A stretch of DNA of 64,000 nt from Enhygromyxa salina (GTDB lineage Bacteria; Myxococcota_A; Polyangia; Nannocystales; Nannocystaceae). Each line of letters opens with the position of its first letter. Positions within the stretch are counted from its first letter, which is position 1. Below the pieces are notes generated by a model. That model worked only from the letters and a program-made list of their open reading frames with translations, made no database searches and was not told the DNA's origin. The DNA lies in assembly GCF_000737335.2 (NCBI RefSeq), contig NZ_JMCC02000044.1, positions 1-64,000 on the forward strand, given 5' to 3'. This document shows, piece after piece, positions 36,659 through 44,906 of the stretch. The position numbers were made by a program, and so were the translations under genes.

Positions 36659-37500
36659 GTGGACTCCAGCTCCGATCCGTCGGCCGCCTCGCCAGCCAGC
36701 AGCGCCTCGCGGTGAATCGCCCCATACACGATCCCCGCGCCCATGAACGACAACGCGACCGCCAGCATGTACTCCGGGAATACCCGCATGAAGCCAAACA
36801 CGTAGCACAGCGCCAGGTTGACCGCGGTGAACAGCTTGAACGCGCGCCCGGTGTCGTGGCCAAGCTTGGGGATCACCAGGTTCGAGACCATCAGCAGCGC
36901 GAGCACCAGCGCGAATACGGGCAAGAGCCCGAGCAGCCAGTCGAGCTGGTGTTTCAGGCCGATCAACAACGACAGCGCCAGCACGCCGCCCGCGAAGGTT
37001 GACGCGGTGCCAAAGAACACCGGGGGGCCGCCCTCGTCGTCGAGCACGTTGAACTTGGCCAAGCGCAGGGCGGCGCAGACGACGAACAGCGCCAACATGC
37101 CAAACATGACGTGCATGCTGACCTGGTCGAGCGCGCCGTCGCCGAGCCAACCCGTGTACAGCTGCGGGCGGGCGCGCATCAGCAGCAAGATCGTGCCGGC
37201 GGGCGCGACCCCAAACACCACGAGGTCGGCCAGGCTGTCGAGCTGCGCGCCGAACTTGCTGCTCGCGCCCAGCAGCCGGGCCACGGTGCCGTCGAGCTTG
37301 TCGAGCAGCACGCTCCAGATCGTGAACCACCCCGCGAGCTCGAACTCACCCTCGCTGGCGACGACCAGCACCACCAGCCCGAACACGAGGCTCAGCGACG
37401 TCACGGCGTTCGGGATGACGTAGCGCCAGGTCGCAACCCCGGCGCTGGCCGAGCCGGAAGCCGGGTCGGAGGCCGAGCCGGAGGATTGTTTGGCAGCCAT
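36655..37500 (-). CDS. pssA: CDP-diacylglycerol-serine O-phosphatidyltransferase
   Basis: A 281-residue CDP-alcohol phosphatidyltransferase. The catalytic motif reads DKLDGTVARLLG...G...D..AD, fitting D(x2)DG(x2)AR(x8)G(x3)D(x3)D. About eight membrane segments follow the short Ser/Ala/Gly-rich N-terminus. Its size and the PNAVTSLSLVFGL opening place it with PssA type II, which makes phosphatidylserine, the precursor of phosphatidylethanolamine; a phosphatidylglycerol-phosphate or archaetidylserine role is less likely. It overlaps the unknown helical gene downstream. Confidence 0.85.
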   Translation of the reverse strand: MAAKQSSGSASDPASGSASAGVATWRYVIPNAVTSLSLVFGLVVLVVASEGEFELAGWFTIWSVLLDKLDGTVARLLGASSKFGAQLDSLADLVVFGVAPAGTILLLMRARPQLYTGWLGDGALDQVSMHVMFGMLALFVVCAALRLAKFNVLDDEGGPPVFFGTASTFAGGVLALSLLIGLKHQLDWLLGLLPVFALVLALLMVSNLVIPKLGHDTGRAFKLFTAVNLALCYVFGFMRVFPEYMLAVALSFMGAGIVYGAIHREALLAGEAADGSELEST

Positions 37501-37608
37501 CAGCGGGGCATTAACACCACATCCCCCGACCGAGGCAAGCTCGACGGGGGATGCGGGGGGAGGAGGGGAGAGGGGAGGCGCAGGAAGAGGAGGCGGGAGC
37601 GGCGGGGC

Positions 37609-38073
37609 TCAGTCGATCTCGAAGGCGAGGCTGATCGACTCGCGCATGCTGTCGCCGATCGCGACGTCGAAGTCGAAGTTCCACACGCCGTCGTCGGTGA
37701 GCACCACGTTCTCGATGCGGTACTGGCCATCGCCGATGTAGGTCACGACGGGCTCGGTCTGCATGGCCTCGTCACTGGTCGGCATCCACGCGTCGATGTT
37801 GACGCGGGCGCCGGGGATGCCCTGGCCGGGGGCGTCGGCGTGGACCGGATCATGGAAGCCAAGCCGCAGGACCAGGTCGTTGCGGCCGACTTGGATGTTC
37901 CCGGAGTCACTCCACAACATCACGCGGAACGCGCCTTGGTCGCTGTCCCAGGCCATGCCGTCCTCGAAGTTGGCCACGGCGCGGGTCTGGACGTCGTCGC
38001 CGGCTTCGCTGTCACAAGCCGTGAGGGGGCAGAGCAGGGCGAGGGCGAGGAGCGTGGACTTGATGTGCGACAT
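37609..38073 (-). CDS. Lipoprotein with FixH/YtkA-like fold, paralogue of 38323-38796
   Basis: The 154-residue product begins MSHIKSTLLALALLCPLTAC with a lipobox and has an Ig-like beta domain: AFRVMLWSDSGNIQVGRNDL, LRLGFHDP, GIPGARVNIDAWMP, YRIENVVLTDDGVWNFDFDV. This is the pattern of YtkA/FixH-like proteins. It shares 25-30 percent identity-like residues (AFRVML, GFHDP, DGxYxI, GxW) with the next gene upstream on the same strand. The two are 249 bp apart, and that spacer is less GC-rich than the rest. Role unknown; metal or copper handling is typical of YtkA relatives, but no Met/His metal motif is obvious. Confidence 0.75.
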   Translation of the reverse strand: MSHIKSTLLALALLCPLTACDSEAGDDVQTRAVANFEDGMAWDSDQGAFRVMLWSDSGNIQVGRNDLVLRLGFHDPVHADAPGQGIPGARVNIDAWMPTSDEAMQTEPVVTYIGDGQYRIENVVLTDDGVWNFDFDVAIGDSMRESISLAFEID

Positions 38074-38157
38074 GAGGGTGACCGATGTGTGCGGTGTAGG
38101 TGGTGTAGGTGCGTGTCCCCAAAGGACATTCATAGGAAGCCTCATGTGCTCCCACGC

Positions 38158-38163
38158 CGTCAA
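38158..38163 (-). promoter_or_regulatory. Possible -35 element upstream of the 38073 lipoprotein gene
   Basis: On the minus strand an A-rich run (ATCAAAAAAAATGC) is followed by TTGACG, resembling an UP element and a -35 box. A TATGAA lies at 38129-38134, but 23 bp from it instead of 17, so the pair is not a good sigma-70 promoter. The local AT richness is nevertheless striking in this genome. Confidence 0.2.
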
Positions 38164-38322
38164 GCATTTTTTTTGATGTGAGCTCGTCGATGTAGGACAC
38201 TGTGCTACTGCCGAATAAACGTTGTTCTTGGGTAGCAGTATCGAAGGCCTCCCCCGCTGGTTGGGTACTGTACCAGGGATCAATCCGACAAATGGCCCGA
38301 CAGATGCCGCGATTCGCGCTGA

Positions 38323-38796
38323 TTATTCGGGAACCGAGAACACAAAGTGCACGGACTCATCGATCGTCGCGCCAACCGCGATGCTCAGCTCGAGCCGCCA
38401 GATCCCCGGCTCACTCAGCTCGAGCCCCGTGATCTCGTAGCGCCCGTCGCCGAGGTAGCGACCCTCGAGGTCCCCGACGAAACCAGCGCCCGAGGGCATG
38501 TACGCGTCGAGCAGGACGTCGGCGTCGGGAATGCCCACGCCGGGGTCCGTGGGGTCGTGGGGGTCATGAAACCCAACGTGCGCGATCAGGCTGTTGTCTC
38601 CAACCTCGAGGCCCTCGCGGCTAAACAACATCACGCGAAAAGCGCCGCCTTCTGTATCCTTGGCGACGCCGTCTTCAAACACTTCTGCGCGGCTTGCCTC
38701 GAGGTCCTGGCTGTCGGAGTCGCAGGCGCCAAGCGTGAGCGCCAAGCAGAGCGAGAGGGCCAGACCGGTGAATCGAGGCAGTCGAGCGACAGACAT
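38323..38796 (-). CDS. Lipoprotein with FixH/YtkA-like fold, paralogue of 37609-38073
   Basis: A 157-residue lipoprotein: MSVARLPRFTGLALSLCLAL followed by TLGACDSD, then the same beta-domain pattern as its neighbour (GGAFRVMLFSREGLEVGDNS, VGFHDPHDP, GIPDADVLLDAYMP, GRYEITGLELSEPGIWRLEL). It is a tandem paralogue. Family is YtkA/FixH-like by pattern, with no specific substrate. Its own 3' side is the 250-bp spacer, and its 5' side a 196-bp spacer towards the DciA-like gene in which nothing else is recognised. Confidence 0.75.
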   Translation of the reverse strand: MSVARLPRFTGLALSLCLALTLGACDSDSQDLEASRAEVFEDGVAKDTEGGAFRVMLFSREGLEVGDNSLIAHVGFHDPHDPTDPGVGIPDADVLLDAYMPSGAGFVGDLEGRYLGDGRYEITGLELSEPGIWRLELSIAVGATIDESVHFVFSVPE

Positions 38797-38992
38797 GCCC
38801 CCCGATAACGCAAGCCCTATTCCAGTTCTGGAGAAGTTCCCTCGGGCAAATAATTACTCGGGTTTTTCCGAATGGGATGTCATGTGCGTGGGCGCACCCC
38901 TGGCTAGAAACGTTGATCGAGCGGCGCCCAGCGGTGGTGCGCTGGCCATGGCGAGCGCGTCATGCTGCGGCTTGAATCCACGTTGGCACGGA

Positions 38993-39511
38993 TCAGCACG
39001 GCTTGCCGAGCATCATTCGGGCTTGGGCCAGGATCTCGCGCAGCTGCGGATCATCGATCGCGTTGAGGGCATCGACTGTCTCGTTCGGAACCTCGGCCTC
39101 GAGCACGGGTGTGCGATCCACGGGGACGGGTTCTGGAGGCGGCGGCGGTCGGCGCTCGCTCAGCGGCGGGAGCTCACCCACGTAGCCATCGATCAATTCG
39201 ATCTCGCTGTCGGGCCAGGCCACGCGAAGCTTGGCCATCACGTCCTGGCGCCAGTAGGTCATCTCGTGTAGCCACTGGCTGTCGTGTACGTGGACGATCA
39301 AGCGCCCGCCCTGGACGAGCATCGGCCACACGTTGTCGGCGAAGCCGACAGGAAACAGCTCGATCCACAGGTTGCGCAGTCGCGACAGCCGCTGGACCTC
39401 GGTCGGCACGTGACGCTCGATCACCTCTTTGACCACGGCGCCAAGGTCGATCCGGCCGCGCCGCTTGGGGCGGCGCCGCTTGGCTCGCGGCTTGTTGGCG
39501 GGGGTCGACAT
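38993..39511 (-). CDS. dciA: DciA-like (DUF721) protein
   Basis: The 172-residue protein starts with a basic tail (MSTPANKPRAKRRRPKRRG), followed by the DUF721/DciA core VVKEVIERHVPTEVQRLSRL, LFPVGFADNVWPMLVQGGRL and IVHVHDSQWLHEMTYWRQDV. DciA is the loader/partner of the DnaB replicative helicase in bacteria that lack DnaC. A Pro-rich segment (RRPPPPPEPVP) and an acidic tail follow. The start is 18 bp from the divergent start of the lipoprotein gene at 39530. Function is assigned by family only. Confidence 0.7.
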   Translation of the reverse strand: MSTPANKPRAKRRRPKRRGRIDLGAVVKEVIERHVPTEVQRLSRLRNLWIELFPVGFADNVWPMLVQGGRLIVHVHDSQWLHEMTYWRQDVMAKLRVAWPDSEIELIDGYVGELPPLSERRPPPPPEPVPVDRTPVLEAEVPNETVDALNAIDDPQLREILAQARMMLGKPC

Positions 39512-39529
39512 CAGCGAGCACGATGCCAC

Positions 39530-39976
39530 ATGCCGGGCACGCGGGTCATGATCGCCGCGCTGCTGGGTTGTGTGCTGGGCTCGATCGGGACGCTTGGATG
39601 CGCCAACAACGACGCGTGGTCCGTCAGCGAAGCTCGGACGTGCGCCCCCAAGGCCGCGCCGCGGGTGTGTGTGAGCGCCGAGCCCGACCATGGCCACGTC
39701 GTCGAGTTTGGGGGGGTACAGTTGCTGCCCGGCGAGTGCGCCGTCGCGGCCAGCGAGGGGCGCGGCGGCTGGGTCCGGCTCGAGACCCGAAGCCCGCGAC
39801 GCGAGCGCCAGACGAGCCGGCTTCGGGTGCCACGCGGCCGGGCCACGATCGTGCAGATCGGCGCGGACGGACAGGCAAAGCGGATCGGCCGCCTGGCCTG
39901 CGACGGCACCCCGATCACCGTAGAAGCCCGGACCGGGGATCGCCTCAGCGCGGGTGCAACAGAGCGTCCCGAGTAG
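39530..39976 (+). CDS. Small lipoprotein of unknown function
   Basis: The 148-residue protein begins MPGTRVMIAALLGCVLGSIG and has TLGCAN as a lipobox (Met at 39548 could also start it). The rest has a beta-like pattern with PRVCVSAEPDHGHVVEFGGV and a basic RERQTSRLRVPRGRA segment, and two more cysteines. No family is recognised. It is divergent from the DciA-like gene and its 3' end overlaps the convergent lipoprotein gene by 32 bp. Confidence 0.6.
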   Translation: MPGTRVMIAALLGCVLGSIGTLGCANNDAWSVSEARTCAPKAAPRVCVSAEPDHGHVVEFGGVQLLPGECAVAASEGRGGWVRLETRSPRRERQTSRLRVPRGRATIVQIGADGQAKRIGRLACDGTPITVEARTGDRLSAGATERPE

Positions 39977-41456
39977 CCAGCGCGAAGCGTCGCCGGGTCC
40001 GGGTGTCTTGCGCGGTCTGGCTCGATCCTTCGGGCCACGGCGCCGCGACGCGCGGACGCAGCCGCGCCAGCGCCCCGTCATCGACCGCGTCCAGCAGGGC
40101 GAACAGCAGGTCGTGGTGGCTACGGACCACGTCATCGTTCGCGCCAAGCAGCTCGTGGATCGCGTCGGGTCGCCAACGCAGCGCTTTGACGGCCCGAGCC
40201 CGCGCGTGGCTACGCGCGAAGTCAGGCCCGCGGCCGTGGGCGATCTTCAGCCACGCGTGGGCTTCTTCGGCGACCCGGGCGGCGTTGGGCCACTCGACCG
40301 GGAGCTCGGGCTCGAGCGCGCGGCTGCTGGCGCCGTGGCGGGAGCTCGGGGTCGTGCGACGCGCTCGCTCGAGCCGCCGCGCGAGGCGTCGCTCGTACTC
40401 TCGAAGATCCCGCGCGCGCAGATCTTCCGTGACGACGGCCGCGAGCGGGTCGAGCCCGTAGCCGCCGGTCGCGGAGCCGCGCTGCATCGCGCGATCGAGG
40501 GCGAGCTCGATGAAGCCATGGTCGAACAGGCGATCGAGCTCGTGGACCAAGGGCAGCAGTAGATCGGTGCCCAGCGCGGGCGCGTCGCTGCGCTGGCGGG
40601 CGCGCGCAGCGATCCGCCCCGTCGGCCCGCTCGACTCCAGGTACGCGCGGGTTCGCTGCCGCTCGATGGCCAACAGCGCCGGATCGCCCGCGTGGGGCGT
40701 GTTCTCGAGGTCGATCAGCAGCGCGAGCAGCTCGACCTCTGTATCTGCGAAGGTGCGCTCGAGCCCGGCGACGCGGCGTTGCCAATAGAACCGACAGAAG
40801 CTGCGACCGTGGAGCAGCGCTGGACCTGCGAGCAGCCGCGCGAACGGGGGCAGGGGACGGCCCGCGCGGAGGCCCAGGGACGCGAGCGCCTGCAGGTAGA
40901 CCCGGGCCAACAGCGCGTGGGCCATCGTGCGGCGCAGCTCGTCGAGCTCGGGCTCGCGCAGCAGCGCGTGGGCCAGCTCGACGGCCGCGAGGATGCGATC
41001 GTCGATCGGAGTCAGCAGCGCGGTGGCGGGATCGGGCAGCTCGGACGGCAGCGGCTGGCTCGAGTGATCCAACATCGCAAGCCGGGCCAAGCCCTGCAGC
41101 TCCGCGTCATGGTCGAGCGCGGCGACCATCGCCGCGGCTTCGGCCGCGCTGCCGACCTCCAGCAGCACCCGCCGCAGCTGGCTGTGATCCAGCCGCAGCC
41201 CGGGGCACAGGACCGGCAGCAAGCCAACGTCTGGGTTGCTGCGGGCGGCCCGTTGTTGAAGCGCCGCGCAGTCGGGGACGGGCGCGACGGGGTCGGGGTC
41301 GCTGGCGTCGTCGCCTGGCTGCGCGGGGTCTGGCTGCGCGGGCGCTTCGATCGGCGCTGCGGCCGAAGTCGAGCCAGCGTCGACTTTGTCACCGCAGCCG
41401 AGCGAGCACGCCAGCCACACGATCACGAGCCCAGCACCGCGCGAGACAGGGATCAT
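39945..41456 (-). CDS. Large lipoprotein of unknown function
   Basis: A 503-residue predicted lipoprotein (MIPVSRGAGLVIVWLACSLG then C) with a Pro/Ala/Asp-rich linker to about residue 65 and an Arg/Ala/Leu-rich, mostly helical domain. No family is recognised. It begins 13 bp after the PilZ gene stop, which suggests a common transcript. Its general plan resembles the lipoprotein at 12739-14433, but no clear alignment was seen by eye. Confidence 0.65.
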   Translation of the reverse strand: MIPVSRGAGLVIVWLACSLGCGDKVDAGSTSAAAPIEAPAQPDPAQPGDDASDPDPVAPVPDCAALQQRAARSNPDVGLLPVLCPGLRLDHSQLRRVLLEVGSAAEAAAMVAALDHDAELQGLARLAMLDHSSQPLPSELPDPATALLTPIDDRILAAVELAHALLREPELDELRRTMAHALLARVYLQALASLGLRAGRPLPPFARLLAGPALLHGRSFCRFYWQRRVAGLERTFADTEVELLALLIDLENTPHAGDPALLAIERQRTRAYLESSGPTGRIAARARQRSDAPALGTDLLLPLVHELDRLFDHGFIELALDRAMQRGSATGGYGLDPLAAVVTEDLRARDLREYERRLARRLERARRTTPSSRHGASSRALEPELPVEWPNAARVAEEAHAWLKIAHGRGPDFARSHARARAVKALRWRPDAIHELLGANDDVVRSHHDLLFALLDAVDDGALARLRPRVAAPWPEGSSQTAQDTRTRRRFALATRDALLHPR

Positions 41457-41469
41457 GACCGTGCCCGAG

Positions 41470-42111
41470 CTATTGCTCGACGAGGCGGCGGATGACCTCG
41501 CGCAGACGGTGCACCCCGCCCATGTCGCGGGCCATGAACTCGAGCCCGACGCCCTCGTCGTTCTGCGAGTTGCGCACGATCGCCAAGATCTCGAGGGGCC
41601 GGGCGCTGCCGGGCGGCGTGATCTCTATGATCACCTCGTCCTCGACGTCGGGGCGATCTTGGGTGAGCAGCAGCGAGCCACCTTCCGAGATCTCCGAGAG
41701 CGCCGCGGTCTTGAAGTCCCGCTCGCTGCGCCGACGCCACCGGACCTCGACGAGCACCGGGAGCCGAACATGGCGCCGACGGGCGGTCAGCTTGATGTCG
41801 CCGGTCCCGACCCGCTGGAGGAACTGGACCTTGCGCCACTCCGTGCCTGCGCACATGACCGTGCCGCCGGCGCGCACGCGCAGGCGGGGCCGGGCGGCGT
41901 GCCATTCCTGGCCGATCGCGCGGACCATCATTTTGCCTGGCAGGCCGGTGAAGGACAGCTCCAAGAGGACCTCTTCGCCGGGCTCGAAGCCGTCTGTGGT
42001 GAACACCTCGAGCGCGTTATCCTGCCGGATCGCCGCAACGAAGTCCTCTGGGGTGCCGTAATGCGAGCGTATTTTTCGCAAGGAAACGTACGTCCGTCCG
42101 AGTGTGCGCAC
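41470..42111 (-). CDS. PilZ-domain protein, putative cyclic-di-GMP receptor
   Basis: The C-terminal half (about residues 108-205) is a PilZ domain with RRRHVRLPV, containing Arg112 and Arg116 of RxxxR, and LSEISEGGSLL in place of the usual (D/N)xSxxG, with Glu140 as the changed first position. The N-terminal half (TPEDFVAAIRQDNALEVFTT) is a flanking domain often seen in myxobacterial PilZ proteins. Glu in place of Asp/Asn may weaken cyclic-di-GMP binding. The start is uncertain: GTG 42111 is used, TTG 42081 is the main alternative. It would respond to signals such as that of the FHA-GGDEF cyclase at 15941. A lipoprotein gene follows. Confidence 0.78.
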   Translation of the reverse strand: MRTLGRTYVSLRKIRSHYGTPEDFVAAIRQDNALEVFTTDGFEPGEEVLLELSFTGLPGKMMVRAIGQEWHAARPRLRVRAGGTVMCAGTEWRKVQFLQRVGTGDIKLTARRRHVRLPVLVEVRWRRRSERDFKTAALSEISEGGSLLLTQDRPDVEDEVIIEITPPGSARPLEILAIVRNSQNDEGVGLEFMARDMGGVHRLREVIRRLVEQ

Positions 42112-42279
42112 ACTACCACAGTCAGGGAGAACGTGCGCTCGTTTTGCCACCCACGGATCATGTTTGTTAGGCCGAGCCGTGGTTTGCAACGTGTGGAAAC
42201 ACGCGTACTGGCGTACGCCCACTGCACTCGGGGTCGCGGAGGGCGAGGATTCGAGCCCGACCTCGCCTATGTTCCCACC

Positions 42280-43008
42280 ATGCCCGAGGACACCGGTGCG
42301 CGACCGCTCGTGCTGTTGCCAACTTACAATGAGCGAGAAAACCTCGAGGGCATCCTCGACGCGATCTTTGCTGCCCAGCCAAATTTCCACGTGCTCGTGA
42401 TCGACGACGCGAGCCCCGACGGCACGGGCGATCTCGCCGACCGCCGGGCCGAGGCCGACGAGCGCGTCGCCGTGCTGCACCGCAGCGGCAAGCAGGGCCT
42501 TGGCAAGGCCTACGTGGCCGGGTTCGAGTGGGGTCTCGCCCACGCCCGCGGCTACACCCACCTGTTCGAGATGGACGCCGACTTCTCGCACGATCCGCGC
42601 TACCTCGCCGCGCTGCTGCGGGCCTGCACCGAGGGCGGCGCCGACCTGTCGATCGGCAGCCGCTATGTGCCCGGCGGCGGCACCCGCGGGTGGCCGTGGC
42701 ACCGCCAGCTGTTGTCGCGCGGCGGTGGGTTGTACGCGCGCACCCTGCTTGGCCTGGAGCTGCGGGATCCAACCGCGGGCTTCATCTGCTTCGCGCGCCA
42801 CGTGCTCGAGACCCTCGACCTGCACGCGCTGGCGACCCGCGGCTATGGGTTTCAGATCGAGCTCAAGTATCGGGCGGTGCGCGCCGGCATGCGCGTGCTC
42901 GAGGTCCCGATCGTGTTCGTCGAGCGCGAGCGGGGGCAGTCGAAGATGGACGGCAAGATCGCTGCAGAGGCCCTGGTCAAGGTGCTCGAGCTGCGCCTGC
43001 GTGGATGA
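42280..43008 (+). CDS. Polyprenol/dolichol-phosphate mannosyltransferase-like (GT2)
   Basis: The 242-residue protein has the GT2 signature of Dpm1/Ppm1: VLLPTYNERENLEGILDAIF, DDASPDGTGDLAD, GKQGLGKAYVAGFEWGL, EMDADFSHDP (metal-binding DxD) and GSRYVPGGG. The C-terminal membrane anchor of some family members is missing. It should transfer mannose (or another sugar) from a nucleotide sugar to polyprenyl phosphate, providing donors for O-glycosylation, which could feed enzymes like the DUF2723 protein at 6736. The ATG at 42280 fits; the frame is open back to 41386 but overlaps the PilZ gene. Its stop overlaps the aminotransferase start. Confidence 0.85.
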   Translation: MPEDTGARPLVLLPTYNERENLEGILDAIFAAQPNFHVLVIDDASPDGTGDLADRRAEADERVAVLHRSGKQGLGKAYVAGFEWGLAHARGYTHLFEMDADFSHDPRYLAALLRACTEGGADLSIGSRYVPGGGTRGWPWHRQLLSRGGGLYARTLLGLELRDPTAGFICFARHVLETLDLHALATRGYGFQIELKYRAVRAGMRVLEVPIVFVERERGQSKMDGKIAAEALVKVLELRLRG

Positions 43009-43910
43009 AGTTGACGCGGCCGGCTATAAGCCCAGCGGTGAGCACCAAGGTCTGGCTGTCGACCCACGCGCGGGTACTCGACCCGCGAGACGCGAACATC
43101 AGCGTGTTCGATCGGGGGTTCCTCTATGGGGACAGCGTGTACGAGACCTTGCGGACCGCGGGCGGTCGGGTCGTCGAGCTGGGTCCGCACCTCGATCGGC
43201 TCCGTCGCAGCGCGCAGGGCATCGCCTTCGATCTGCCGTTCACGGACGCCGAGCTGACCGCGGCCGTCAACGAGACCGTGGCCGCGGCCGCCAACCCAGA
43301 CAGTCGAATTCGCGTGGTCGTGACCCGCGGCAGCGGGCCGATCGCGCTCGACACCCGCGAGGCCGAGTCCCCGGTCTTGGTGGTCATGGTCTCGCCGATC
43401 GTGATCCCGACCGCGCAGGAGTACGCGCGCGGGATCTCGGCCGTGATCGTGGGCCGTGAGGGCGCGATCCGACCCGGGCTCAAGACCGGCAACTATCTAG
43501 GCAACATCTTGGCCCTGCGCCACGCTCACGAGCTCGGGGCCGAAGACGCCATCATGTGCAACGATCGCGGCGAGGTGGCCGAGGGCGCGACCTCGAACCT
43601 GTTCATGGTCGTGGATGGCTCGGTGCACACCCCTTCGCTGGCGACCGGCTTGCTCGCCGGGATCACCCGCGGCGTCGTGATCCGCCAGCTCGCGCAGCGG
43701 CTCGGGATCGCCACCTGCGAGCGCTCGATCACCGCCGAAGAGCTGAACGTGGCCGACGAGGTGTTCTTGACCAGCTCGGTGCGGGGCGTGATGCCGGTGA
43801 CCACGCTCGGCGGCAAGACCGTGGGCAACGGCACCGCGGGCCCGGTGACCCGCCGGGTCCAGGCCATCTACGAAGAATTCCTGACCGATCCCCAGACCGA
43901 TCTCGAGTAG
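43005..43910 (+). CDS. Class IV aminotransferase (branched-chain or D-amino acid type)
   Basis: The 301-residue protein has the fold-type IV pattern: FDRGFLYGDSVYETLRTAGG, RPGLKTGNYLGNILA with the PLP lysine, EVAEGATSNLFMV and SSVRGVMPVTTLGG. It could be a branched-chain aminotransferase (IlvE), a D-amino acid aminotransferase, or 4-amino-4-deoxychorismate lyase; residues for telling them apart were not decisive by eye. The start at 43005 overlaps the stop of the glycosyltransferase gene (ATGA); GTG 43041 is a shorter alternative. Coupling with a glycosyltransferase has no obvious metabolic meaning. Confidence 0.85.
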   Translation: MKLTRPAISPAVSTKVWLSTHARVLDPRDANISVFDRGFLYGDSVYETLRTAGGRVVELGPHLDRLRRSAQGIAFDLPFTDAELTAAVNETVAAAANPDSRIRVVVTRGSGPIALDTREAESPVLVVMVSPIVIPTAQEYARGISAVIVGREGAIRPGLKTGNYLGNILALRHAHELGAEDAIMCNDRGEVAEGATSNLFMVVDGSVHTPSLATGLLAGITRGVVIRQLAQRLGIATCERSITAEELNVADEVFLTSSVRGVMPVTTLGGKTVGNGTAGPVTRRVQAIYEEFLTDPQTDLE

Positions 43911-43992
43911 CGGGCGGCTGGCTTGTCGCTCTTGCTCTGCGGGTCCGCGGCGACTAGGGTACCGCCCCACGCGAGAGCGGAGACGAGCCAAC

Positions 43993-44553
43993 GTGAAGCC
44001 CATCGAAATCTGCAAGCACCTCGGACCCGAAAAGGTCGACGCCTATTATGGTGAGCTCTCCGGCAAGGAGATCCGCGCCGTGCTCAAGGCCGGCGGTTCG
44101 CACTCGAACACGCCCAGCACCGCGTTCTCGCAGGCCGCCCGCCGCAAGGTCTGGCGCAAGCGCTTCGACAACGAGTTCGGCAAGGACAACGAGCAGCTGG
44201 CGCTCGCGCTGTTGATCGAGTGGCTGATGCGTCACCACCGGACCATGCTGGTCGACTTCCTCAATCACCTGGAGGTCAAGCACACCCAGGGTGAGACCGA
44301 CGAGGACTTCTGCGAGACCAAGACCCCGGAAGAGCTGCGCGAGGGCGTGGACTTGCTGCTCGCCAAGTATCCCGCCCACGAGGTCGGCACCTACTTGCTG
44401 CTGGTCGGCCACCTGCAAGAGACGCCGGTGTTCGACGAGACCCCCAAGGTGCTCGAGGCGGTCGGCATGCCCAAGGCCGAGATCGAGGGCTACATCGCGC
44501 AGTTCAAGACGCGCTGGGCCGCCCGGCCCACCAAGGACAAGGGCGCCGCCTGA
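43993..44553 (+). CDS. Conserved-looking protein of unknown function
   Basis: A 186-residue hydrophilic protein (MKPIEICKHLGPEKVDAYYG) without signal or membrane segment, rich in charged residues and mainly helical in appearance (KVWRKRFDNEFGKDNEQLAL). No known family is recognised. A TPR gene starts 33 bp after its stop and a DHH-like gene overlaps that, so the three probably form one transcript. The start at 43993 follows a GGAGACGAG ribosome binding site. Confidence 0.65.
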   Translation: MKPIEICKHLGPEKVDAYYGELSGKEIRAVLKAGGSHSNTPSTAFSQAARRKVWRKRFDNEFGKDNEQLALALLIEWLMRHHRTMLVDFLNHLEVKHTQGETDEDFCETKTPEELREGVDLLLAKYPAHEVGTYLLLVGHLQETPVFDETPKVLEAVGMPKAEIEGYIAQFKTRWAARPTKDKGAA

Positions 44554-44585
44554 GCTCGTTGGGCTCCGGCAGCTCAGGCAAGCTC

Positions 44586-44906
44586 ATGGATCGCCTCGGC
44601 ATGCTCGAGAAGATGGTCGCCGCCAAGCCTGGCGAGCCGTTTCCTCGCTACGGCCTGGCGATGGAGTACAAGAAGCTCGGGCGCAACGAAGACGCCACTC
44701 AGGCCTTCGCTGCGCTCGCGCAACAGCACCCCGACTACGTGCCGGGCTACCTCATGCACGGCAACCTGCTCGAGACCCTGGGTCGGAGCGCAGACGCGGC
44801 CGCCGTGTACCAGCGGGGCCTCGAGGTCGCGTCTGCAGCCGGTGACGACCACGCGGCCTCGGAGCTGTCTGGCGCGCTGGCGGCGATCCAGGACGCGTCG
44901 TCATGA
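44586..44906 (+). CDS. Small TPR protein
   Basis: The 106-residue product (MDRLGMLEKMVAAKPGEPFP) contains two tetratricopeptide units (RYGLAMEYKKLGRNEDATQA; GYLMHGNLLETLGRSADAAA) and a third half-repeat. It is a small soluble adaptor type known from other delta-proteobacteria. A TTG start at 44559 would add nine residues; ATG 44586 is preferred by family fit. It overlaps the next gene (ATGA), so it is probably a partner of the DHH-like enzyme. Confidence 0.75.
   Translation: MDRLGMLEKMVAAKPGEPFPRYGLAMEYKKLGRNEDATQAFAALAQQHPDYVPGYLMHGNLLETLGRSADAAAVYQRGLEVASAAGDDHAASELSGALAAIQDASS

Noticed and set aside
38810..38824. Sigma-54-like -24/-12 spacing (TGG...TTGC) upstream of the 38796 lipoprotein start
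   Set aside because: The spacing fits but the CAC part of the -24 box is missing and the transcript would start only about 3 nt before the ATG.
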